Source of the DNA: Georgenia satyanarayanai
GTDB lineage: Bacteria; Actinomycetota; Actinomycetes; Actinomycetales; Actinomycetaceae
Direction: 5' to 3'
Assembly (NCBI RefSeq): GCF_900116375.1
Contig: NZ_UETB01000011.1
Span: forward strand, 51,110 to 115,109
DNA length: 64,000 bases
Made by a program: the position numbers and the translations under genes. The notes beneath the pieces were generated by a model. That model saw only the letters and a list, made by a program, of their open reading frames with translations, was not told where the DNA came from and made no database searches. Below, piece after piece: positions 29,591 to 38,276 of the stretch. Position 1 is the first letter of the stretch. Every line of letters starts with the position of its first letter.

Positions 29591-29950
29591 ATGGTCGAGA
29601 TGTCCCGCGCCGAGTTCGAGGAGGCCGTCAGTGACGGTCTGGACCTCGTGCCGCCCGAGCTGGCGGCGCAGATGGACAACGTCGTCGTGCTCGTCGAGGA
29701 CGAGCCACCGGCCGACGCGGAGGACCCGGACCTGCTCGGCCTCTACGAGGGCACCCCGCTCACCGAGCGGGACTCGTGGTGGGCGGCCGGCTCGCTGCCC
29801 GACCGGATCACCATCTTCCGCGGTCCGACGCTGCGCTTCTGCGAGAGCCGCGAGGAGGTCATCGAGGAGGTCGCCGTGACGGTCGTCCACGAGATCGCCC
29901 ACCACTTCGGCATCGACGACGAACGCCTCCACGAGCTCGGCTGGGGCTGA
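29591..29950 (+). CDS. Zincin-like metallopeptidase family protein
   Basis: 119 residues from ATG 29591, which gives the conserved start MSRAEFEEAVSDGLDLVPPEL. VVHEIAHHFGIDDERLHELG near the C-terminus contains HExxH plus a downstream aspartate, the metal site of the small zincin-like family (PF06262 type). Substrate unknown; the protein lacks a signal peptide, so it is cytoplasmic. It is followed by the metal transporter gene one base after its stop, suggesting co-expression. Confidence 0.85.
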   Translation: MVEMSRAEFEEAVSDGLDLVPPELAAQMDNVVVLVEDEPPADAEDPDLLGLYEGTPLTERDSWWAAGSLPDRITIFRGPTLRFCESREEVIEEVAVTVVHEIAHHFGIDDERLHELGWG

Positions 29951-29951
29951 C

Positions 29952-30860
29952 GTGGGCCACGACCACCACCGCACCGCTGCCGCGGCGCACCGCTCCCGGC
30001 TCCTCGCGGCGTTCCTCGTCACGGCCACCGTCATGGTGGTCGAGGCCGTCGGCGGGTGGCTGGCCGGGTCCCTCGCCCTCCTTGCGGACGCCGGGCACAT
30101 GCTCTCCGACACCGCCGCGCTCGGCCTGGCGCTCGCGGCCACGTGGATCGCCTCGCGCCCCGCGCGGGGCAGGTGGACCTTCGGCTGGCAGCGGGCGGAG
30201 ATCCTCGCCGCCCTCGTCAACGGCGTCATCCTGCTCGTCGTCGGCGTCGTCGTCATCGTCGAGGGCGTCGGCAGGTTCGGGACCGAGCCGGAGATCCGCA
30301 CCGGCCTCATGGTCGCCGTCGGTGCCGTCGGCCTGGTCGCCAACCTCGTCTCCCTGTGGCTGCTCGGCGGCGGGCGCGGGGAGAGCCTCAACGTGCGTGG
30401 TGCCTACCTCGAGGTGCTCGGGGACCTGCTCGGCTCGGTGGCGGTCCTCCTCGCCGCGGCCGTCATCGCGGTGACCGGGTGGACCGAGGCGGACGCCGTC
30501 GCCTCGGTGGCACTGGGGGTGTTCATCGTCCCTCGTGCGCTGCTCCTGCTGCGCGACGTCGCCCGCGTGCTGCTCGAGGGGGCGCCCGAGGACATGTCGC
30601 TCGCCCGGCTGCGGGAGCACATGTGCGAGGTCGAGGGCGTCGTCACGGTCCACGACCTCCACGCCTGGACGATCACCTCCGGCGTGCCGGTGGTGTCCGC
30701 GCACGTCGTCGTCGAGGACGACGTGCTCCACCCCCAGCGCTTCTGCACGGTCCTCGACGCGTTGCAGCGGTGCCTCGAGGGCCACTTCGACGTCGAGCAC
30801 TCCACGCTCCAGCTGGAACCGCGTGACCACAAGGCGACCGAGGTGCGGCTCCACGACTGA
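29952..30860 (+). CDS. Cation diffusion facilitator (zinc/divalent metal exporter)
   Basis: 302 residues from GTG 29952, beginning GHDHH, a short His-rich metal-collecting tail. Six membrane helices (about 18-175) and a cytoplasmic domain (about 215-295) follow. Helix 2 carries ADAGHMLSD, with His and Asp of the transport site. In helix 5 the usual HVLGD is EVLGD, replacing one metal-binding His with Glu. It exports Zn(II) or a related ion by proton antiport. Metal specificity cannot be fixed because of that substitution. Confidence 0.9.
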   Translation: MGHDHHRTAAAAHRSRLLAAFLVTATVMVVEAVGGWLAGSLALLADAGHMLSDTAALGLALAATWIASRPARGRWTFGWQRAEILAALVNGVILLVVGVVVIVEGVGRFGTEPEIRTGLMVAVGAVGLVANLVSLWLLGGGRGESLNVRGAYLEVLGDLLGSVAVLLAAAVIAVTGWTEADAVASVALGVFIVPRALLLLRDVARVLLEGAPEDMSLARLREHMCEVEGVVTVHDLHAWTITSGVPVVSAHVVVEDDVLHPQRFCTVLDALQRCLEGHFDVEHSTLQLEPRDHKATEVRLHD

Positions 30861-30870
30861 GCGAGCGGGA

Positions 30871-30934
30871 TGTCAACGGGGCTTGACCAAAAATGTCAAT
30901 GCGGCTTGACATATCGTGTCAACGATCCTTAACA
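30871..30934 (+). promoter_or_regulatory. Three phased operators overlapping the XRE promoter
   Basis: TGTCAA-N6-TTGACA palindromes start at 30871 (last base mismatched), 30894 (perfect, TGTCAATGCGGCTTGACA) and 30917 (one mismatch), exactly 23 bases apart. TTGACA at 30906 and TAACAT at 30930, 18 bases apart, form a promoter whose predicted start point is at or next to the XRE ATG at 30942, so the mRNA may be leaderless. Autorepression by the XRE protein is inferred. Confidence 0.75.
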
Positions 30935-30941
30935 TCGAGCC

Positions 30942-31193
30942 ATGACGCCACGAGCCGTCGCACCGAGCGACACGGGCAACCCCGTCCGGCGACGCCGCCG
31001 TGAGCAGCGCCTGACCCAGGCCGAGCTCGCCACCGCCGTCGGCGTGAGCCGGCAGACGGTCATCGCCGTCGAGCAGGGCGACTACGCACCGTCGGTCTAC
31101 CTCGCGCTGCGGATCGCCCGCGCGCTGAGCGCGACCGTCGAGGAGCTGTTCGGCCAGGACGAGGACACCACCACAGGAGAGGCACGACGATGA
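30942..31193 (+). CDS. XRE-family repressor
   Basis: 83 residues with one Cro/CI-type helix-turn-helix: RREQRLTQAELATAVGVSRQTVIAVEQGDYAPSVYLALRIARAL (about 19-62). The C-terminus is a short acidic tail with no sensor domain. No ribosome site precedes the ATG, consistent with a leaderless message. The stop overlaps the start of the membrane-protein gene (ATGA). Such repressor/membrane-protein pairs are widespread and often respond to an unknown membrane signal. Confidence 0.9.
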   Translation: MTPRAVAPSDTGNPVRRRRREQRLTQAELATAVGVSRQTVIAVEQGDYAPSVYLALRIARALSATVEELFGQDEDTTTGEARR

Positions 31194-31744
31194 GGACCAC
31201 CAACGGGGCGCTCGATCGCGCGGCCGACCGACTCATGGCACTGGGCAGCGCGAGCTACGGCGACGAGCGCGAGCGGGCCGTCTTCATGGCCGCCACCACC
31301 TTCGGCTACATGGTGACGACGTACGTCTCCATCGCCGTCGCGCTCGTCGCGGCCCTGTTCGGCCAGCTCCTGCTGCCGGTCGTCGTCCTCCTCCTCGTCG
31401 GCCTGCCGAGCTGGTCGGCGATCTGGTACTCCGGGCGCCGCGGGGTGGACGTCACCGAGCTCGCCTTCCGTGCCGAGCCGCGGATCAAGCGCACGGTCGG
31501 TGCCCTGACGTTCGGAGGCTTCGCGCTCGTCCTGGCGGCCCTGGCCGTCACGGTCTTCACGGGCCACGGACTGCTCGAGCTGCCCGCCCTCGACACCTCC
31601 GGTGCGCTCGGCTCGATGGTCAAGGGGGGCGTCGTCGGCGGTGCCGGTGGGCTCCTCGTGGCGGCCGTGGCGATGGCGGTGCAGAACCACCGCCGGACCC
31701 GCGGCGGCGCGCCGGCGCAGGAGGACACACCCGAGGAGGACTGA
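31190..31744 (+). CDS. Four-helix membrane protein coupled to XRE repressor
   Basis: 184 residues. A soluble N-terminus (DERERAVFMAATTFGYM) leads to four hydrophobic segments at about 41-60, 62-80, 103-122 and 142-164. The tail is hydrophilic and acidic. No domain recognised. It is translationally coupled to the XRE regulator by ATGA and shares its three-operator promoter, so it is the main regulated output of that module and may be its sensor. Confidence 0.75.
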   Translation: MRTTNGALDRAADRLMALGSASYGDERERAVFMAATTFGYMVTTYVSIAVALVAALFGQLLLPVVVLLLVGLPSWSAIWYSGRRGVDVTELAFRAEPRIKRTVGALTFGGFALVLAALAVTVFTGHGLLELPALDTSGALGSMVKGGVVGGAGGLLVAAVAMAVQNHRRTRGGAPAQEDTPEED

Positions 31745-31772
31745 CCGCCCGAGGACTCAGCCGCCCGAGGAG

Positions 31773-32648
31773 TCAGTGCGCCGCAGGGTCCTCGACGTGC
31801 TCCTCGGCGATCTCCCCGCTGGGTCGGTCGTCGCCCGCGCTCATCACGGTCCCGGAGCCGACGTCCACGGACACCGGTGCGTCGCCGCGGCCGGTGAAGC
31901 TCGGCAGCTCGGTGTCACCCGGCTCGTCGTAGGGGGCGGTGAGCAGGGTCGCGGTGGCCCAGCCACGCGCGAGCAGGTGGTGGTCCGAGCCCGGCTCGTC
32001 CTCGGCGTCGACGCCCGAGTAGGTGAGGGTGACGTAGTCCTGGCCCTTCTCCCGCACCCGGGCCTGGACGGCACCGAAGCTCGCCAGCCGGGCGGGGCGC
32101 AGGCCGCGCAGCTGCTCGACCGGGATGTCGGGGACGTTGACGTTGAGCACCCGCTCCTCGTCCGCGCCCTGCTCGCGCAGCCACGCGAAGGCGTGCGTGG
32201 TGACGAGCCGGGCCGTCTCCCAGTGCTGCGGCTCGGCCGAGGCGATCGACATGGCCAGCGCCGGGATTCCCTGGGTGGCGGAGGACAGCGCGGCACCCAC
32301 CGTGCCGGAGTGGAGGGTGGCCCGGCCGGTGTTGGCGCCGAGGTTCACCCCCGACAGCACGAGGTCGGGGCGTTCGCCGAAGGCGCCGTAGGCCGCGACG
32401 AAGGTGATGAGCGCGGGAGCCGCCTTGACCCCGAAGGCCAGGACGCCGTCGGGCAGGCCGGGTGGGCGGGCGTCGACGAGGGCGAGGCGCCCGTCGACCT
32501 CCTTCGCCGTCAGGGATGCGCTGGCACCCGAGTACTGCCGGTGCGGAGCGGCGACGACGACGTCGCAGCCCGCCTCGAGGGCGACCTGCGCGAGCACGAC
32601 GAGCCCCGGTGACTGGATGCCGTCGTCGTTGGTGATGAGTACCCGCAC
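31773..32648 (-). CDS. surE: 5'/3'-nucleotidase SurE
   Basis: 291 residues; ITNDDGIQSPG at the N-terminus carries the metal-binding Asp pair, followed by AAPHRQYSGASASLT and LVLSGVNLGANTG, all SurE signatures. It removes phosphate from nucleoside 5'- and 3'-monophosphates in the cytoplasm. About 35 C-terminal residues form a polar tail. It follows the PfkB kinase gene by three bases and is probably co-transcribed. Confidence 0.93.
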   Translation of the reverse strand: MRVLITNDDGIQSPGLVVLAQVALEAGCDVVVAAPHRQYSGASASLTAKEVDGRLALVDARPPGLPDGVLAFGVKAAPALITFVAAYGAFGERPDLVLSGVNLGANTGRATLHSGTVGAALSSATQGIPALAMSIASAEPQHWETARLVTTHAFAWLREQGADEERVLNVNVPDIPVEQLRGLRPARLASFGAVQARVREKGQDYVTLTYSGVDAEDEPGSDHHLLARGWATATLLTAPYDEPGDTELPSFTGRGDAPVSVDVGSGTVMSAGDDRPSGEIAEEHVEDPAAH

Positions 32649-32651
32649 GCC

Positions 32652-33620
32652 TCAGCCCTCCACGCCGGGGGTCACGACCTCGATGCCGATGCGGCCCGCG
32701 AAGCGCTCGATCTGCTCGCGCCGGCCGGTGCCCAGCCCGCGGCGCGTGACGTTGAGCGCGCCGGCCGCGGCTCCCAGGCGGGCGGCCTCGCCCATGCTGG
32801 CTCCGCGGCCCAGCGCGACGGCCACCCCGGCGGTCATCGAGTCACCGGCGCCGCGGTGGTCCAGGGGCGTGACGACGGGCCCGACGAGCAGCCGGGTGGA
32901 CTCCGCCGTCACGAGGAGCGTCGGCTCCCCGGCGCGCGAGATGAGCATCGCGCCGACGCCCTGGTCCACCAGCCGCCGCCCCGCCGCCTGCAGCTCCACG
33001 ACGGAGTCCCCGCTCGTGAGGCCGGCTGCCTGCAGCTCCTCGTGGCTCATCTTGAGGACCGTGGGGCCCTCGGCGGCCGCGGCCCGGGCGGCGTCGCCCG
33101 AGAGGTCCGCGACGATCGGCTTGTCGACGCTGCGCACGTCCCGCACGAGGCGCGAGAAGAACCGGGCCGGCAGCACCCTGTCCGGCTCGGCGCCGGTGAG
33201 GACGAGGACGTCGGACTCGAGCGCCTCGACGAGGACCGTGCCGTAGAGGTCGTCGAGCTCGTGACGGGTCAGCTGCGGGGGCACCATGTGCGCGAGCGTG
33301 GCGCGGTCCCCGCCCCGGCGGTCGTGGACGTAGGCGCCGTTGCCCGCGTTGTAGGGCACGGCCCGCACGGTGAGCTTCTCCTCCGACAGCATGTGGGCGA
33401 GCACGGCGCCCACCTCGCCGCCGAAGGGTCCGCAGACGGTGACCTCCGCGCCGAGCGAGACCGCCATCCGCGCCACCCACAGCCCCTGGCCGCCCGGGTG
33501 CAGGTGGAGGTCGGCGGAGTGCTCGTAGTCCTCCTCCTCGCCCGGCTCGACCTCGACCATGAGCAGGGGCGTGGGCGCGAGGACGCACAGCCGGGGTCGG
33601 TGCGCCGCCTGCTGCTCCAT
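32652..33620 (-). CDS. PfkB-family carbohydrate kinase
   Basis: 322 residues with the PfkB fold: [31 protein letters not shown] near the N-terminus and [16 protein letters not shown] near the C-terminus, whose Asp is the catalytic base. The sequence resembles the 1-phosphofructokinase branch, but the substrate cannot be fixed. It is upstream of surE on the same strand, suggesting nucleoside or sugar-phosphate salvage. Divergent from the GNAT gene. Confidence 0.87.
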   Translation of the reverse strand: MEQQAAHRPRLCVLAPTPLLMVEVEPGEEEDYEHSADLHLHPGGQGLWVARMAVSLGAEVTVCGPFGGEVGAVLAHMLSEEKLTVRAVPYNAGNGAYVHDRRGGDRATLAHMVPPQLTRHELDDLYGTVLVEALESDVLVLTGAEPDRVLPARFFSRLVRDVRSVDKPIVADLSGDAARAAAAEGPTVLKMSHEELQAAGLTSGDSVVELQAAGRRLVDQGVGAMLISRAGEPTLLVTAESTRLLVGPVVTPLDHRGAGDSMTAGVAVALGRGASMGEAARLGAAAGALNVTRRGLGTGRREQIERFAGRIGIEVVTPGVEG

Positions 33621-33677
33621 GGCGAGAGCCTAGGACCGCGCAGGACAGGGCGCAGGGGATAGGTGCACACTGTGGCG

Positions 33678-34196
33678 ATGGAGGCAACGGCAGGCCGGAC
33701 GCGTCGCGCCACGGGAGCCCCGCCCGTGCGGGTCCTCGAGGGCCAGGCGGGCAGTGACGCGGCGGCGAACGCGGTGCGTGCCTACCTCGCCGAGCTGCGG
33801 GACCGGGTCGACATCGACCCCTCCTTCGCGCATGCCGCGGACCCCGCCGAGGTCACCCCGCCGCGCGGGGACTTCATGCTCGTCAGCGAGGTCGCGACGG
33901 GAGCCGTGGTCGGCTTCGGGGCGGTGCACGTGCTCGAACCGGGTGTCGTCGAGATCCGGCGGATGTGGCTCAAGCCCGACGTCCGGGGCCGGGGGCTCGG
34001 CAGGTTCCTCCTGTCGTCCCTGGAGAACCGGGCGCGCTCGCTCGGCGGGCGCCGGGTGCTCCTCGGCGTCAACGAGTCCCTCGTCGAGGCCTGCGGGCTC
34101 TACCGGGCCAGCGGCTACGAGCCCGTCGAGCGGTACGACGACAACCCCTACGTGACGCACGTCTTCGGCAAGCAGCTCATCGAGCCCTCGACGTGA
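33678..34196 (+). CDS. GNAT-family N-acetyltransferase
   Basis: About 172 residues from ATG 33678; GTG at 33663 or 33672 are alternatives. [31 protein letters not shown] contains the acetyl-CoA pyrophosphate loop (R/QxxGxG/A), and the [12 protein letters not shown] end is typical GNAT. Acceptor unknown. It is the first of three closely spaced plus-strand genes (with msrB and an EEP-family gene), although their functions are not obviously linked. Confidence 0.87.
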   Translation: MEATAGRTRRATGAPPVRVLEGQAGSDAAANAVRAYLAELRDRVDIDPSFAHAADPAEVTPPRGDFMLVSEVATGAVVGFGAVHVLEPGVVEIRRMWLKPDVRGRGLGRFLLSSLENRARSLGGRRVLLGVNESLVEACGLYRASGYEPVERYDDNPYVTHVFGKQLIEPST

Positions 34197-34228
34197 CTTC
34201 CCGCCCCGAGCAGGCGCAAGATGGAGCC

Positions 34229-34651
34229 ATGAGCACCGAGAACCAGCGCGTGGCGTTCACCAAGGTGGCGCTGAGCGAGGAGGAGTGGCGCGAGCGCCTC
34301 TCGCCCAAGGAGTACCACGTCCTGCGCGAGGCGGGCACGGAGCGGCCGGGCACCGGCGAGCTCCTCCACGAGAACCGCGAGGGCGTGTACAGCTGCCGCG
34401 GCTGCGGGGCCGAGCTGTTCCGCTCGACCACGAAGTTCGACGCCCACTGCGGCTGGCCGAGCTTCTTCTCCCCGCAGGAGTCCGACGCGGTCACCCTCCT
34501 CGAGGACCGCACCCTGGGCATGGTCCGCACCGAGGTGCGCTGCGCCCGCTGCGACTCCCACCTCGGCCACGTCTTCCCCGACGCGCCGCAGACCCCCACC
34601 GGGGACCGCTACTGCATGAACTCCGTGGCCCTCACCTTCGAGGAGCGCTGA
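34229..34651 (+). CDS. msrB: Peptide-methionine (R)-S-oxide reductase
   Basis: 140 residues. CRGC and CARC are the zinc-binding pairs, [13 protein letters not shown] and [10 protein letters not shown] are MsrB signatures, and RYCMNSVAL carries the catalytic Cys. It repairs oxidised methionine in proteins. ATG 34229 gives the standard length. The cytoplasmic location (no signal) fits general oxidative repair alongside mycothiol made by mshD elsewhere in this window. Confidence 0.95.
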   Translation: MSTENQRVAFTKVALSEEEWRERLSPKEYHVLREAGTERPGTGELLHENREGVYSCRGCGAELFRSTTKFDAHCGWPSFFSPQESDAVTLLEDRTLGMVRTEVRCARCDSHLGHVFPDAPQTPTGDRYCMNSVALTFEER

Positions 34652-34661
34652 GAGGCTGCCC

Positions 34662-35426
34662 GTGCTGGTGGTGACGTCGAACATCCAGCACGGGCACCCG
34701 CTCGTGGGCGACCCGAGCTCCGCAGAGCGCCTCGCCACCGCCTTCCGGGACCTGCCCGGTGACCTCCTCGCCCTGCAGGAGGTCGACAAGGGGCAGGCCC
34801 GCAGCGGCCGCATCGACGAGACGGCGGTGATCGCCGAGTCGCTCGGCTACCGCTGGCACCGCTTCGCCGCGGCGTTCGCCGGCTCCACCCGGGGGCTGCG
34901 CCGGCGCCCCGAGCCGTCCGACGTCCCGGACGACTCCGGCTACGGCGTCGCCCTCCTCAGCCGCTGGCCGGTGAGCTCCTGGCACGTGCGGCCGTTGCGG
35001 CCCGGCCCGGTGCGGATCGCGCCCGCGGACACCCGCCTCGGCTTCCAGGTGCGGCTCGACCAGCCGCGGGTGCTGCTCGCCGCCGTGGTCCAGGCCCCCT
35101 CCGGGCCGGTGACGGTGGGCTGCACGCACCTGTCCGTCGCCCCGCCCGTGGCCCGGCGCCAGCTGGCGGAGTCGGCGTGGGCGCTGCGCGCGCTGCCCGG
35201 CCCCCACCTCCTGCTCGGTGACCTCAACATGGGCCCCGACGACGCCGCCCGCGTGACGGGCATGCGCGGGCTGGCCCACGCACCCACCTTCAGCGCCCGC
35301 CGGCCCCGGCGGCAGCTCGACCACGTGCTCGCTGGCCCCGGGCTGCGCGCCGTCAGCGGGGCGAGCACGGTGCGCCTGCCCGTGTCGGACCACCTGGCCC
35401 TCGCCGTCGACGTCGAACCGGCCTGA
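34662..35426 (+). CDS. Endonuclease/exonuclease/phosphatase family protein
   Basis: 254 residues from GTG 34662. VVTSNIQHG, LLALQEVD, GYGVALLSRWPV, LLLGDLNMGPDD and VSDHLALAVDV are, in order, the Asn, Glu, core, Asp-Asn and Asp-His elements of the EEP fold. It could be a DNA-repair nuclease or a phosphodiesterase; no signal peptide is seen. It begins ten bases after msrB. Confidence 0.88.
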   Translation: MLVVTSNIQHGHPLVGDPSSAERLATAFRDLPGDLLALQEVDKGQARSGRIDETAVIAESLGYRWHRFAAAFAGSTRGLRRRPEPSDVPDDSGYGVALLSRWPVSSWHVRPLRPGPVRIAPADTRLGFQVRLDQPRVLLAAVVQAPSGPVTVGCTHLSVAPPVARRQLAESAWALRALPGPHLLLGDLNMGPDDAARVTGMRGLAHAPTFSARRPRRQLDHVLAGPGLRAVSGASTVRLPVSDHLALAVDVEPA

Positions 35427-35524
35427 CACTTCTCGGAGTGCGGGCACTGCGGGCGCGTGCCACGATTCCGGACGAACACCCGGCGTCACCCCGATGGTGG
35501 CGCCCCGTGAGAGGAAGGAATGCC

Positions 35525-35791
35525 ATGGAGATCATTGGTCTCATCATCTTCGGAGCCGTCATCGGCGCGCTCGCTCGGCTCTTCATGAAGGGCGACCAGA
35601 ACCTCGGCATCCTGTGGACGATCATCCTCGGTGTGCTGGGCGCCCTGGCCGGCTACTGGCTGGCCGGCGTGCTGGGCGTGGAGGACACCGGCGGTATCGA
35701 CTGGATCCGCTGGGCGATCTCGATCGTCGCCGCGGTCCTCTTCATCAGCATCTACCTCGGCATCACGAACAAGGGCGCCAAGCGCCGCTGA
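35525..35791 (+). CDS. GlsB/YeaQ/YmgE-family stress membrane protein
   Basis: 88 residues starting MEIIGLIIFGAVIGALARL after GGAAGGA. Three hydrophobic segments and the early GALARLFMKG motif match the GlsB/YeaQ family (transglycosylase-associated protein), small membrane proteins induced by stress. Function is not established. Followed by a strong hairpin. Confidence 0.9.
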   Translation: MEIIGLIIFGAVIGALARLFMKGDQNLGILWTIILGVLGALAGYWLAGVLGVEDTGGIDWIRWAISIVAAVLFISIYLGITNKGAKRR

Positions 35792-35802
35792 GTCCGACCC
35801 TG

Positions 35803-35834
35803 CGCCGGCCGGTCCCCTCGGGGGCCGGCCGGCG
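35803..35834 (+). terminator. Hairpin terminator after glsB-like gene
   Basis: CGCCGGCCGG-T-CCCC pairs with GGGG-CCGGCCGGCG, 14 pairs with one bulge and a short loop. The remaining ~210 bases to the helicase gene form its leader; I see no further element there. Confidence 0.7.
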
Positions 35835-36043
35835 TCGTCGTGTCCGGAGTCCACTGCGACCGCCGCCCACCGCGCGGCAGGTCACACGTCCCTTCCGGGC
35901 ACGGACCGCGCCCGTGGGGTTACCCTGGTGCGGTGGGCACCGCGTCTTCGCGAGCCCGGCGTCGTCGAGTTCGAGGCAGCGGTCATCGCTGCGGATCCCG
36001 TTACGGCGAACTCCGACCGATCTTCGAAGCCTGAAAGGCACCC

Positions 36044-37573
36044 TTGACCTCCTTCGCGTCCTTTGACCTGCCCGCGCCCGTCGTCCAGCACCTCACCGAC
36101 ACCGGCATCACGGCCCCCTTCCCCATCCAGTCGGCGACCCTGCCCGACACCCTCAACGGCCGGGACGTCCTCGGCCGCGGGCGGACCGGCTCGGGCAAGA
36201 CCCTCGCCTTCGCCCTCCCGCTCGTCACCCGGCTCGCCGGCCGCCGCCGCGTCCCCAAGCGCCCCAGCGGCCTCGTCCTCGTCCCGACGCGTGAGCTCGC
36301 CAACCAGGTCAACGCCGTCGTCGAGCCCCTCGCGACGTCGCTCGGCATGGTGACGACGACGATCTTCGGCGGCGTCAACCAGACCCGCCAGGTCAACGCG
36401 CTCCGCTCCGGCGTCGACATCGTCATCGCCTGCCCCGGCCGCCTCGAGGACCTGCTCGGCCAGGGCATGCTCTCCCTGGACGACGTGCAGGTCACCGTCC
36501 TGGACGAGGCCGACCACATGGCCGACCTCGGCTTCCTGCCCGGGGTCAAGCGGATCATGGACCGCACGCCGCGCACCGGTCAGCGGATGCTCTTCTCCGC
36601 CACGCTGGACAACGGCGTGGACGTCCTCGTCAAGCGCTACCTCACCGACCCGCTGCACCACGCCGTCGACAGCGCCGAGTCGCCCGTCGCCGCGATGACC
36701 CACCACGTCCTCGCCGTCTCCGGCGCCGACGACAAGAAGGACGTCGTCCAGGCGCTCGCCTCCGGCACGGGCAAGCGCGTGCTCTTCACGCGCACCAAGC
36801 ACCAGGCCAAGCGCCTGGCCAAGCAGCTGACGGCGGCCGGCGTGCCCGCCGTCGACCTGCACGGCAACCTCACCCAGCCGGCCCGTGAGCGCAACCTCGC
36901 GGCCTTCTCCACCGGTACCGTCCGCGTGCTCGTCGCCACCGACATCGCCGCGCGCGGGATCCACGTCGACGACGTCGAGCTCGTCGTCCACGTCGACCCG
37001 CCCGCCGAGCACAAGGCCTACCTGCACCGCTCCGGGCGTACCGCCCGCGCCGGCTCCGGCGGCGACGTCGTGACGATCATGCTCCCCGAGCAGGCCGGCG
37101 ACATGCGCACCCTCACCCGCCAGGCGAAGATCTCGGCGAAGCCGGTGAGCGTGCGCCCGGGTGACCGCGTCGTCTCCGAGCTCGTCGGCGAGCTCGCGCC
37201 GCTCGTGTCCCCGGCCGAGGCCGCGGCGACCGTGCCGAGCGCGCCTCAGCAGCAGCGCGCCGGTGCCGGTGGCGGCAGTGGCCGTCGTCGCGGCGGCCGT
37301 GGCCGCTCCGGCTCCGCCGCTACCACCGGCCGCGCGCCCCAGGGCGGCGGCCGGTCCGGCGGTTCCGGCGCGCCCCGCGGCGGCGGCCGTGGGGGCGCCA
37401 AGACCGGTGGCGGGGCCAGGACCGGCGGCGGCGCCGGCCGCGGCGCCGGGTCGCGTTCGGTCTACTCCTCCACGACCGGGCAGGCCTCGGTCGACTCGCG
37501 CCCGGCGCAGGGCGGCGGCCAGGGCCGCAGCCGCGGCGGCCGGCGTGCGACGTCCGGCGTCCGCAGCGTCTGA
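36044..37573 (+). CDS. DEAD-box RNA helicase with basic Gly-rich tail
   Basis: 509 residues from a TTG start (36044) after AAAGG. FDLPAPVVQHLTDTGITAPFPIQ is the Q motif; GRTGSGKT, PTRELANQV, VLDEADHM, SATL, and HRSGRTARAG follow in order. Residues from about 395 form a low-complexity Arg/Gly tail expected to bind RNA. It resembles RhlE/CsdA-type helicases acting in cold adaptation, ribosome assembly or mRNA decay. The alternative start codon suggests modest translation or leader-based control. Confidence 0.93.
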   Translation: MTSFASFDLPAPVVQHLTDTGITAPFPIQSATLPDTLNGRDVLGRGRTGSGKTLAFALPLVTRLAGRRRVPKRPSGLVLVPTRELANQVNAVVEPLATSLGMVTTTIFGGVNQTRQVNALRSGVDIVIACPGRLEDLLGQGMLSLDDVQVTVLDEADHMADLGFLPGVKRIMDRTPRTGQRMLFSATLDNGVDVLVKRYLTDPLHHAVDSAESPVAAMTHHVLAVSGADDKKDVVQALASGTGKRVLFTRTKHQAKRLAKQLTAAGVPAVDLHGNLTQPARERNLAAFSTGTVRVLVATDIAARGIHVDDVELVVHVDPPAEHKAYLHRSGRTARAGSGGDVVTIMLPEQAGDMRTLTRQAKISAKPVSVRPGDRVVSELVGELAPLVSPAEAAATVPSAPQQQRAGAGGGSGRRRGGRGRSGSAATTGRAPQGGGRSGGSGAPRGGGRGGAKTGGGARTGGGAGRGAGSRSVYSSTTGQASVDSRPAQGGGQGRSRGGRRATSGVRSV

Positions 37574-37590
37574 CGCCCCTCTCTTCCCCC

Positions 37591-37658
37591 CGAGTACGCA
37601 CAGACGGTCACCTCGACGCACATCACGTGCGTCCGTGGTGACCGTCTGTGCGTACTCG
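37591..37658. repeat. Large inverted repeat (22-base perfect arms)
   Basis: Arms at 37591-37612 and 37637-37658 are perfectly complementary; an inner GACGCAC/GTGCGTC pair (37615, 37627) lengthens the hairpin. It lies 18 bases after the helicase stop and two bases before the convergent small gene's stop. It can act as a bidirectional terminator, but is much longer than other terminators here. Confidence 0.85.
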
Positions 37659-37660
37659 CG

Positions 37661-37804
37661 TCAGCGCTGCTTCCGGCCGTTGCGCACCTTGGCGACCATC
37701 TCCTTGGCCTTGCGCTGGTTCTCGGGCTTGCCAGCCTCGCGCTGGACGATCTGAAGCGCTTTCATGGCGATGCCACCACGGATGGCCTTGCGCAGGAATC
37801 CCAT
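37661..37804 (-). CDS. 47-residue basic protein, function unknown
   Basis: MGFLRKAIRGGIAMKALQI is followed by a lysine-rich helix ending RNGRKQR. A strong AGGAGG lies seven bases before the ATG, supporting real translation. No domain recognised; the amphipathic N-terminus could associate with membranes. Convergent with the helicase across the large inverted repeat. Confidence 0.65.
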   Translation of the reverse strand: MGFLRKAIRGGIAMKALQIVQREAGKPENQRKAKEMVAKVRNGRKQR

Positions 37805-37898
37805 CGTGCCTCCTCGTCTCCGCGGCCGGCGGGTCTCGTCGGCGTGCCGTCGAAGGTACGAGTGGACGGTCGGGGGCGCCAGCCGAGACGGGCGGGAG

Positions 37899-38177
37899 CT
37901 ACGCCGTGCTCGTCGGTGCGGTGGCGTCCGCCTCCCCGCGAGCGGGGTCCGTCCCCTCGGGGGCGGGCGGCCCGGCCACGTCGGGGTGCGCGACACGAAC
38001 CTCGTCGCGTGGCCGCAGCCGCAGGGTCTGCTCGTCGGTGACGACGACGACCTCCCCGCCCGTCCGGCTGGCCTCGCGGACCGGGACCAGCCGCTCACCG
38101 CGCGGCCCGACACCGACGAGCACGTCGCCCGGGCGCAACGCCCGGGCGAGCTTCACCGTGCTGTCGTACGTCTCCAT
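37899..38177 (-). CDS. 92-residue hypothetical protein
   Basis: METYDSTVKLARALRPGDVLVGVG is followed by alternating strands (RLVPVREASR, GEVVVVTDEQTLRLRPRDEVRVAHP) suggesting a small beta-barrel (SH3-like), then a disordered acidic tail. Codon usage matches its surroundings. No family recognised. It lies downstream of tRNA-Lys on the same strand, 99 bases away. Confidence 0.55.
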   Translation of the reverse strand: METYDSTVKLARALRPGDVLVGVGPRGERLVPVREASRTGGEVVVVTDEQTLRLRPRDEVRVAHPDVAGPPAPEGTDPARGEADATAPTSTA

Positions 38178-38276
38178 GGACCCGTCCCTGCCCCTTGTCT
38201 GCGGTCTCGGGCGGGGCCAGGTTCGTGAAACCCCGCCCACCCAGGATGTGGCAGGACCGGCCGTCGCGCCAAGCCG

